Below are positions 1 to 5,144 of a stretch of DNA of 13,596 bases, piece after piece; the first letter of the stretch is position 1; every line of letters starts with the position of its first letter. Under the pieces are notes generated by a model. The model worked only from the letters and a program-made list of their open reading frames with translations, was not told where the DNA came from and did not search any database. Source of the stretch: Holdemanella sp. (GTDB taxonomy: Bacteria > Bacillota_I > Bacilli_A > Erysipelotrichales > Erysipelotrichaceae); the NCBI GenBank assembly GCA_021442845.1, contig JABUSD010000337.1, positions 1 through 13,596 of the forward strand. The letters run 5' to 3'. Made by a program: the position numbers and the translations under genes.

Positions 1-41
1 AAGGAATACTGGAAGCATACATCTTTTTTCAGTATTGACAT
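1..41 (-). CDS. 5' end of an unidentified gene, cut by the window edge
   Basis: An ATG at 41-39 on the minus strand is preceded five bases upstream by a strong Shine-Dalgarno sequence (GGAAAGGAG). It opens a frame reading MSILKKDVCFQYS before the window ends. It lies downstream of the metK terminator, so it should have its own promoter in the AT-rich gap, although I could not find convincing hexamers there. A six-base hairpin (57-62 with 66-71, loop of three) sits just upstream of the Shine-Dalgarno sequence. Thirteen residues are too few to name the product. Confidence 0.55.
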   Translation of the reverse strand, partial: MSILKKDVCFQYS

Positions 42-132
42 TTCTTCTCCTTTCCAAGAGAAATCTTCTCTATTAATCTATTCTTAGAAAAGGAGAAAAA
101 GTGATAAAAAAAATGGATAAAATTTAAATAAT

Positions 133-156
133 TTTTGATTAATTAAAAAATCAAAA
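133..156. repeat. AT-rich inverted repeat in the gap below metK
   Basis: TTTTGATT (133-140) and AATCAAAA (149-156) are perfect inverted repeats separated by eight AT-only bases, in the gap between metK and the partial gene at the window edge. It could be a weak back-up terminator or simply low-complexity spacer. It has no GC-rich stem, so no function is claimed. Confidence 0.4.
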
Positions 157-173
157 GAATATATAAAAATTCT

Positions 174-207
174 AAAAGAAAAAGAACTATATCAAAAATA
201 TAGTTCC
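174..207 (-). terminator. Intrinsic terminator after metK
   Basis: On the minus strand, GAACTATAT (206-198) pairs perfectly with ATATAGTTC (192-184) across a five-base loop, followed by the T-rich run CTTTTTCTTTT. It begins about eight bases past the metK stop, which is the expected place for the end of that transcript. Confidence 0.88.
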
Positions 208-214
208 GTTCTTA

Positions 215-1318
215 TTAATACGCTAATTTTTTAATCTTTTCCCATGTGAACTGTGGATCTCCAAAGTGTCCATAACAGCTTGTCTTTTCAAAGATTGGCT
301 TCTTTAAATCCAATTCACGAATGATATTACCAACTTCAAAATTGAAGTTCTTTTTAATGATTTCTAATAGTTCCTCATCTGTTTTGATACCTGTTCCAAA
401 TGTATCGACACAGATTGATACAGGGCGTGATTTTCCAATCGCATAGGCAACTTCAACTTCAGCACGCTTAGCTAGACCATTCGCTACAATGTTCTTAGCT
501 ACATAGCGACAATAGTAGGCAGCGCTTCGATCCACCTTGCTGGCATCCTTGCTGGAGAAGCATCCTCCTCCAATGCGTCCCCATCCACCATATGTATCAC
601 ATACGATTTTTCTTCCTGTTGTTCCAGAATCACCAAAGCTTCCTCCTAGTACAAAGCTTCCTGATGGGTTGATTAGATATTTTGTATTTTCATCCACTAA
701 AGATTCATTAATGCATGGCTTTATGATTTCTTCCATGATCAATTTTTTCAAATCTTCCTGTGAAATAGCAGCACTGTGCTGTGTTGATACAACAATTGTA
801 TCAATTCGACTCACTTTATTGTCTTTATATTCTACAGATACCTGTGTCTTTCCATCTGGCTTGATATCTGTATTTCCATTCTTTCTTACACGTGTTAACT
901 GCAAAGCTAACATATGTGCATAGTAGATTGGAGCTGGCATATATTCCTTTGTTTCATCACAGGCATATCCAAACATGATTCCCTGATCTCCTGCTCCAAC
1001 TTCTTCATTTTCATGATTCACAACCGCATTGTTGATTTCAGCTGATTGTTTGTTCACCTTTACCATGACAGTATAGTCTTCCGTATATCCAATCTTTTTA
1101 ATCGTTTCCTTTGCGATTTTTTCATAATCCAGTTTTGCCTTTGTGTTGCATTCTCCATAGATTAACACAAAATCATCTTTAATCGTTGCTTCTACGGCCA
1201 TCTTTGATTCTGGATCTTGTCTTAATGCTTCATCTAGAATGGAATCGGCAATCTTATCACAGATTTTATCTGGATGTCCTTCGGTAATACTTTCACTTGT
1301 AAAAATAAAATCTTTCAT
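215..1318 (-). CDS. metK: S-adenosylmethionine synthase (methionine adenosyltransferase)
   Basis: Makes S-adenosylmethionine from methionine and ATP in the cytosol. Family landmarks are all present: GHPDK (residues 14-18), GAGDQG (108-113), PDGKTQV (154-160), DSGTTGRK (230-237), DTYGG (241-245) and [13 protein letters not shown] (256-268). At 367 residues it is somewhat shorter than the usual 380-400. The customary RHGGGAFSGKD segment reads [11 protein letters not shown], so Ile249 stands where a His is normally found. The central loops also differ from the textbook sequence, for example VEATIKDD in place of CET-type residues. All of this suggests a divergent but complete enzyme. The ATG is supported by GGAGG about eight bases upstream. 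Expression should be controlled by the S-box riboswitch in its leader, giving feedback by its own product. A terminator follows directly. Identification is very secure. Confidence 0.97.
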   Translation of the reverse strand: MKDFIFTSESITEGHPDKICDKIADSILDEALRQDPESKMAVEATIKDDFVLIYGECNTKAKLDYEKIAKETIKKIGYTEDYTVMVKVNKQSAEINNAVVNHENEEVGAGDQGIMFGYACDETKEYMPAPIYYAHMLALQLTRVRKNGNTDIKPDGKTQVSVEYKDNKVSRIDTIVVSTQHSAAISQEDLKKLIMEEIIKPCINESLVDENTKYLINPSGSFVLGGSFGDSGTTGRKIVCDTYGGWGRIGGGCFSSKDASKVDRSAAYYCRYVAKNIVANGLAKRAEVEVAYAIGKSRPVSICVDTFGTGIKTDEELLEIIKKNFNFEVGNIIRELDLKKPIFEKTSCYGHFGDPQFTWEKIKKLAY

Positions 1319-1356
1319 CTTTCTTCCTCCAAAAACTTATTATTCCCTGCTAGTCT

Positions 1357-1377
1357 AAAGGTATTGAATGAACCTTT
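1357..1377 (-). other. Small hairpin between the riboswitch terminator and the metK start
   Basis: In the RNA, AAAGGU (1377-1372) can pair with ACCUUU (1362-1357) across a nine-base loop. It lies in the roughly 80 bases between the riboswitch terminator and metK, which are longer than a ribosome binding site needs. There is no U-run, so it is not a terminator. It could affect mRNA stability or be chance. Confidence 0.35.
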
Positions 1378-1399
1378 CCTTCATCTCATGATTCTTATT

Positions 1400-1426
1400 A
1401 AAAAAACCTCATGCATGATGAGGTTT
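1400..1426 (-). terminator. Riboswitch-controlled terminator upstream of metK
   Basis: AACCUCAU (1425-1418) pairs with AUGAGGUU (1412-1405) over a five-base loop, followed by a run of seven U. The 5' arm can instead pair with AUGAUGGGUU (1451-1442) to form an antiterminator. The three structures P1, antiterminator and terminator are therefore mutually exclusive, as expected for an OFF switch. Confidence 0.9.
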
Positions 1427-1443
1427 ACTATTTCATATCATAA

Positions 1444-1525
1444 CCCATCATACAAGCATTAGCACCTTGCCTCTGGCAGGTTGCTGTGCAGTCATCGAGC
1501 TTGTCTCTCATGCACTCTTTATAGG
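1444..1525 (-). promoter_or_regulatory. SAM-I (S-box) riboswitch aptamer
   Basis: The RNA carries the S-box core in order: AAAGAG after P1; a P2 helix (GUGCA with UGCAC) holding a GAUGAC segment like the family's kink-turn strand; then AGCAACC; a P3 helix (CCUGCC with GGCAAGG); and GGUGCUAAU. P1 can be drawn as CCUAU (1525-1521) with AUGGG (1448-1444). P4 is reduced to about AUGCUUGUAU, a helix of only three or four pairs capped by CUUG. Family knowledge: SAM binding stabilises P1 and releases the terminator. Here that follows directly, because the 3' strand of P1 is also the 5' strand of the antiterminator. Position directly before metK supports the call. Confidence 0.9.
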
Positions 1526-1534
1526 ACCTGAATC

Positions 1535-1563
1535 ATAATACTGTATTCAATTTAGAATGTCAA
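1535..1563 (-). promoter_or_regulatory. metK promoter, sigma-A type
   Basis: A perfect -35 TTGACA (1563-1558) and a -10 TATTAT (1540-1535) are separated by the ideal 17 bases. The predicted start near 1527 falls just at the beginning of the SAM aptamer. The -35 box lies only two bases after the stop codon of the upstream transporter gene. Confidence 0.88.
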
Positions 1564-1565
1564 CA

Positions 1566-2399
1566 TCAAGTTAACAAAAAGATAGAAATTATAATTCCCA
1601 CAAAAGATAGAATTTGTCTTTTCGATAGTTTCTCTTTAAACAATAGAAATCCAGCTACAGATACTGTTAGAATTGTTAGAATGCTATAGGATGGATAGAC
1701 AAAGATAGCCGGTAGATAATATATGGCCAGCAATAGAAATCTTGCGGAATAATAATTGGGAATTCCTATCAATACGCCAAATAGGATATCCTCTTTTTTT
1801 ATCTTTTCCTTGGATGAAATCATCAGGAACAAACATAAAATACCGGCAAATAAGAATGTATATAAAAGAAAATCATTCTGATAGTTTACATTCCCTACTC
1901 TTTCAAATACTTTGCTCATCGCATCGCCTCCACCTCCCATTAGAAGCAACAGGACAAGAAAGAACGGTTTGGATATTGTACTATCATCCTTGCGATACTG
2001 TAGAAAGATAATACATAGGATGGATAGGCACAATCCTAAAACTTGTGATACAGTCGGTATTTCATGGAACACAAAGATGGATAGTGCGGTTGGTACAATA
2101 ATGCCTAGCTTCATAAAGGTAGAAGATAAGATGACTCCATTCCATTCGATATTCTTGCGATAGAAGTAGAAGCCTGCCAGATATAGAAAGCCATTGAAGA
2201 TGCTCATAAACAACATGCTGATAAAACTGGAATCCTTTGGAATAAAACGAAACGATCCTGTATAAAATACTGAAAATAGAATACAGATGATATAGTTCAC
2301 CAATAAGATGCTCATTTCATTCTCTGTATACTTTTTGGATATCTTGGTAAGAATCGCAATTAAACTGCTGGATAGGATTGCACATACTAAATAAAACAT
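1566..2399 (-). CDS. EamA/DMT-family membrane transporter
   Basis: A 277-residue, very hydrophobic protein with about ten predicted membrane helices arranged as two similar halves, the length and pattern of the drug/metabolite transporter (EamA) family. The first half runs to about residue 130 and ends in a short QYRKDDS linker. The second half starts around FFLVLLLLMGGGGDAMSK and ends ILSFVGIIISIFLL. Substrate is unknown; the family includes exporters of amino acids, metabolites and drugs, and some SAM carriers. Its position between metG and metK suggests, without proof, a link to methionine metabolism. The ribosome binding site is weak (ATAGG three bases before the ATG). It starts 31 bases after the preceding small gene, so co-transcription is likely. 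No terminator follows before the metK promoter. Confidence 0.85.
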   Translation of the reverse strand: MFYLVCAILSSSLIAILTKISKKYTENEMSILLVNYIICILFSVFYTGSFRFIPKDSSFISMLFMSIFNGFLYLAGFYFYRKNIEWNGVILSSTFMKLGIIVPTALSIFVFHEIPTVSQVLGLCLSILCIIFLQYRKDDSTISKPFFLVLLLLMGGGGDAMSKVFERVGNVNYQNDFLLYTFLFAGILCLFLMISSKEKIKKEDILFGVLIGIPNYYSARFLLLAIYYLPAIFVYPSYSILTILTVSVAGFLLFKEKLSKRQILSFVGIIISIFLLT

Positions 2400-2430
2400 A
2401 AGCCTATTATAAAAGAAAAAGATAAGAAAT

Positions 2431-2733
2431 TCATCGCTTATTTAACACTTTCATCAATTCCTTGAATTCCTTCCAGTCGATGGTTTCTTTAATCCATATG
2501 CACCATAATAAAAATTCTAAAACAGAAAGGGATACCTTATTCGGAATGGAAAATACAAACATGGCATAGATGCTTACTATCATTAGAATGAATACATATA
2601 TAAGTTTTTTAAATAAAGTCATGCCTACTTTCATCATAATGGTTTCTAAATAGTTAAAATCAATTTCTTTTTTCTTGTCCAGGGGAAGGTTATCATAGAA
2701 TCCTTCACAGAAATTATGGATAATTGTCTTCAT
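2431..2733 (-). CDS. Hypothetical small membrane protein, 100 residues
   Basis: I do not recognise this family. The protein begins with a charged, probably cytosolic segment (1-43, including LPLDKKKEID). Two likely membrane helices follow, at about 44-62 (KLIYVFILMIVSIYAMFVF) and 66-81, and then a Lys/Glu-rich amphipathic tail (DWKEFKELMKVLNKR). The gene lies immediately downstream of the terminator that ends the metG transcript, so it probably has its own promoter. TAGAAT about four bases before its AGAG-type ribosome binding site could be a -10 box, but no good -35 is visible. It is probably expressed with the EamA transporter that follows 31 bases later. Coding is supported by length, membrane pattern and tight spacing, not by homology. 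Confidence 0.6.
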   Translation of the reverse strand: MKTIIHNFCEGFYDNLPLDKKKEIDFNYLETIMMKVGMTLFKKLIYVFILMIVSIYAMFVFSIPNKVSLSVLEFLLWCIWIKETIDWKEFKELMKVLNKR

Positions 2734-2748
2734 ATCTCTATTCTACAA

Positions 2749-2774
2749 TAAAAAAGGAAGATTATTCATCTTCC
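2749..2774 (-). terminator. Intrinsic terminator at the end of the metG unit
   Basis: GGAAGAT (2774-2768) pairs with ATCTTCC (2762-2756) over a five-base loop, followed by six T and then ATT. The stop codon of the 62-residue gene (2764-2762) lies in the loop and the 3' arm, so the hairpin uses the last codons of that gene. It separates the metG unit from the next two membrane-protein genes. Confidence 0.8.
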
Positions 2775-2950
2775 TGAATCTTATTGATAAATCTATGAAG
2801 CAGATAGAATCGAAGCACTCCAAAGATAAGGACACCCAACCCAACATAGATCATTGCCTTTTCTTCTAGAAATATACCTGCAATCATTAATACAATGCCA
2901 AGTCCTGCAAACTGTAACTGTTTGTATAAGACCTTTTGTTCATCATTCAT
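2762..2950 (-). CDS. Small two-helix membrane protein coupled to metG
   Basis: A 62-residue protein with a polar N-terminus (MNDEQKVLYKQ), two hydrophobic segments at about 13-28 and 31-51, and a charged tail (NKIQEDE). I do not recognise a named family; it resembles the many uncharacterised small membrane proteins of Firmicutes. Its ATG shares one base with the metG stop codon (TAATG), which strongly implies translation by ribosomes finishing metG and expression under the same T-box control. A terminator hairpin overlaps its stop codon, so it is the last gene of that transcript. Whether it has anything to do with methionine or aminoacylation is unknown. Confidence 0.7.
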   Translation of the reverse strand: MNDEQKVLYKQLQFAGLGIVLMIAGIFLEEKAMIYVGLGVLIFGVLRFYLLHRFINKIQEDE

Positions 2951-4872
2951 TATCTGACTTTTGATCCTGCCTTTACTTCATGATCTGGAATGACAACACA
3001 AGTTTTCTTCTTGTTGTCAGCACTTAGAATCATACCTTGTGATACGATTCCCTGGATTTCCACTGGTTCCAGATTGGCAACCACAACAACCTGCTTATTC
3101 AGCATTTCTTCTGGTTTGTAGTATTTAGAGATACCACTTACAATGGTACGGATATCATTCTTTCCTAGATCGATTTTGAATACCAATAGGTGTTTTGCAC
3201 TTTCATGTTGTACACATTCCTTTACTGTACCTACCTTTAATTCAACCTTTGAAAAATCATCCATGGAAATCTTTGGTGTTTCATCCTTAACGGCTGGTTT
3301 TGTTTCTTCTTCTGTAATGCCAAAGAATTTTTTCGCATCAATACGCTGGAATAAAGCTTCTGGCTTTTCAGCTACCTTGATTCCTTCTTCTAACTGTCCA
3401 AATACTTCAAGTGATGCGAAATCACGTTTCTGTGTATTTAGATAATCTAAAATCTTTTCCCCTGTTTCAGGAAGGAAACATGATAATAGCACAGCACTAA
3501 TACGGATGGATTCCAATAAGTTATATAGAACAGTTGCCAGACGGTCTTTCTTATCTTCCTCTTTGGCAAGAGCCCATGGCATTGTTTCATCGATATATTT
3601 GTTGGAACGGCGTAGCAATTGGAAGATTTCTTCCAGAGCATCTCCAATGTGCATTTCATTCATCTTCTTTTCTACACGTGCTGGTGTAGCAAGTGCTAAA
3701 GAAATCAATTCTTCATCAACTGGTTCGCTTACCTTTGGATTTGTCACAACGCCATCAAAGTATTTATTTGACATCGCAATTGTACGCGATACAAGATTTC
3801 CTAAAATATTAGCCAAGTCTGAATTTGTTCTTTCAATGACAAGATCCCAGGTAATTGTACCATCCTGTGCAAAAGGCATTTCATGCAGGCAGAAATAACG
3901 GACGGCATCAACACCGAACTTTTCAACTAATTCCTCTGCATAGATGACATTTCCTTTTGATTTTGACATCTTTCCATCTCCAATCAATAGCCAAGGGTGT
4001 CCAAATACCTGTTTAGGTAGTGGTACATCCAGAGCCATCAGCATGATTGGCCAATAGATTGTATGGAAACGAACAATGTCCTTACCGATGATATGAACAT
4101 CGGCTGGCCAGTATTTCTTAAATAGTTCGCCATGGTTTCCGTCTGCATCATATCCGATTCCAGTAATATAGTTGGATAGAGCATCAATCCATACATAGAC
4201 AACATGTTTTGGATCAAAATCAACGGGAACTCCCCATGTAAAGCTTGTACGAGATACACAAAGATCCTGTAATCCTGGTTTGATGAAGTTATTGATCATT
4301 TCATTCTTTCTTGATTCTGGCTGAATGAATTCAGGGTGATCGTTATAGTACTGCACTAGACGATCCGCATATTTTGATAATTTGAAGAAATAAGCTTCTT
4401 CACTAGCCTTCTTAACAGGTCTTCCACAGTCTGGACAACATCCATCCACTAGCTGGGATTCTGTCCAGAATGATTCACATGGAGTACAGTATAATCCTTC
4501 ATATGTAGATTTATAGATATCCCCTTTGTCATAAAGCTTTTTAAAGATCTTCTTAATCTGGATTTCATGATCTTCATCCGTTGTACGAATGAATTTATTG
4601 TAGCTGACATTCATCAAATCCCAGTTTGCCTTAATCTTTCCTGCTACTTCATCAACGAACTGCTTTGGTGTTACACCTGCGGCAGCTGCCTTTTCTTCAA
4701 TTTTCTGACCATGTTCATCTGTTCCTGTCTGAAAGAATACATCATAGCCCTGTGCTCTTTTATAACGAGCGACGGCATCACTTAAAATGATTTCATAGGT
4801 ATTTCCAATATGAGGTCTACCTGAAGTATAAGCGATGGCTGTTGTTAGATAATACGGTTTCTTTTCTGTCAT
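2950..4872 (-). CDS. metG: Methionyl-tRNA synthetase with C-terminal tRNA-binding domain
   Basis: Charges tRNA-Met, including the initiator, in the cytosol. This is a class I synthetase: HIGN (residues 21-24) is the HIGH motif and KMSKS (301-305) the second ATP-binding signature. A zinc knuckle is formed by Cys129, Cys132, Cys146 and Cys149. An anticodon-binding helical domain follows at about 370-510. From about residue 535 there is an OB-fold tRNA-binding domain of the Trbp111/EMAP type (KVELKVGTV, then LEPVEIQGIVSQGMILSA). At 640 residues it matches the long Firmicutes form. The ATG follows AGGAGG by seven bases. The gene is behind a T-box leader, so it should be induced when uncharged tRNA-Met accumulates. 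It overlaps the next gene by one base. Confidence 0.98.
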   Translation of the reverse strand: MTEKKPYYLTTAIAYTSGRPHIGNTYEIILSDAVARYKRAQGYDVFFQTGTDEHGQKIEEKAAAAGVTPKQFVDEVAGKIKANWDLMNVSYNKFIRTTDEDHEIQIKKIFKKLYDKGDIYKSTYEGLYCTPCESFWTESQLVDGCCPDCGRPVKKASEEAYFFKLSKYADRLVQYYNDHPEFIQPESRKNEMINNFIKPGLQDLCVSRTSFTWGVPVDFDPKHVVYVWIDALSNYITGIGYDADGNHGELFKKYWPADVHIIGKDIVRFHTIYWPIMLMALDVPLPKQVFGHPWLLIGDGKMSKSKGNVIYAEELVEKFGVDAVRYFCLHEMPFAQDGTITWDLVIERTNSDLANILGNLVSRTIAMSNKYFDGVVTNPKVSEPVDEELISLALATPARVEKKMNEMHIGDALEEIFQLLRRSNKYIDETMPWALAKEEDKKDRLATVLYNLLESIRISAVLLSCFLPETGEKILDYLNTQKRDFASLEVFGQLEEGIKVAEKPEALFQRIDAKKFFGITEEETKPAVKDETPKISMDDFSKVELKVGTVKECVQHESAKHLLVFKIDLGKNDIRTIVSGISKYYKPEEMLNKQVVVVANLEPVEIQGIVSQGMILSADNKKKTCVVIPDHEVKAGSKVR

Positions 4873-4885
4873 ATCTTTTCCTCCT

Positions 4886-4922
4886 AATAAAATAAAAAGC
4901 TTTCATCCAAGGACGAAAGCTT
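4886..4922 (-). terminator. T-box terminator upstream of metG
   Basis: AAGCUUUC and GAAAGCUU pair perfectly and continue through a G-U pair and UCC with GGA, with at most a four-base loop. A T-rich run (TTTATTTTATT) follows. The 5' arm overlaps the 3' half of the antiterminator, so the two cannot coexist. Confidence 0.92.
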
Positions 4923-5107
4923 CGTGGTACCACCTTAGTTCACACAATTATATTGTGCCTCAAATCTGTTAACGCCAGCTACGTCTTTTCCTACTTAGGT
5001 TCAGAAAAGAAGCTCCAAGTCCATGTTCAAAGCCACCCTTTGCAGGTTTACACCAGCCACCTGCTCTCTATGAAAGAGACATGCTTTTACTCAACTTTTC
5101 ATTGCAT
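4886..5107 (-). promoter_or_regulatory. T-box leader (tRNA-Met sensing) of metG
   Basis: All landmarks of a transcription-controlling T-box are present. Stem I has GAGUA facing the specifier side, the AGAGAGC segment and the terminal CUGGUG loop. The specifier AUG (5024-5022) follows GAAC and is followed by a purine. Stem III is a perfect CACAAU/AUUGUG hairpin (4957-4943). The T-box sequence lies at 4936-4923. The antiterminator can be drawn exactly: AAGG (4936-4933), bulge UGGUACC (4932-4926), ACGAA paired with UUCGU, then CCUU (4912-4909). UGGU in the bulge matches an ACCA tRNA end, that is A73, the discriminator base of tRNA-Met. Uncharged tRNA-Met should therefore permit read-through into metG. 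Confidence 0.95.
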
Positions 5108-5113
5108 ATGGGT

Positions 5114-5142
5114 ATTATACGATAAATATATATCAAATCCAA
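5114..5142 (-). promoter_or_regulatory. Promoter of the metG T-box transcript
   Basis: A perfect -10 TATAAT (5119-5114) is preceded, 17 bases upstream, by TTGGAT (5142-5137), a moderate -35. The predicted start is near 5107, just before stem I. The -35 box begins three bases after the stop codon of the RDD-PHP gene. Confidence 0.7.
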
Positions 5143-5144
5143 TA

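Noticed and set aside
35..40. TTGACA on the plus strand as a -35 box
   Set aside because: No -10-like hexamer at 16-18 bases and no plus-strand gene follows. The bases are explained as the antisense of the start codon region of the partial minus-strand gene.
1274..1462. Plus-strand open frame of 62 codons over the metK leader
   Set aside because: Antisense to the S-box riboswitch and the metK start; low-complexity product with no recognisable features.
1444..1525. SMK (SAM-III) or SAM-II riboswitch in front of metK
   Set aside because: The CAGCAACC and GGUGCUAAU core with P2/P3 and a downstream transcription terminator is the S-box arrangement. SMK acts by pairing with the ribosome binding site, which is not seen here.
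2399..2411. TATAAT just before the EamA start as a promoter making a leaderless mRNA
   Set aside because: There is no acceptable -35 at the right distance, and the gene lies 31 bases after another one in the same direction, so co-transcription is simpler.
3143..3898. Plus-strand frames of 100 and 130 codons inside metG
   Set aside because: Shadows of the metG coding frame, without ribosome binding sites and without resemblance to known proteins.
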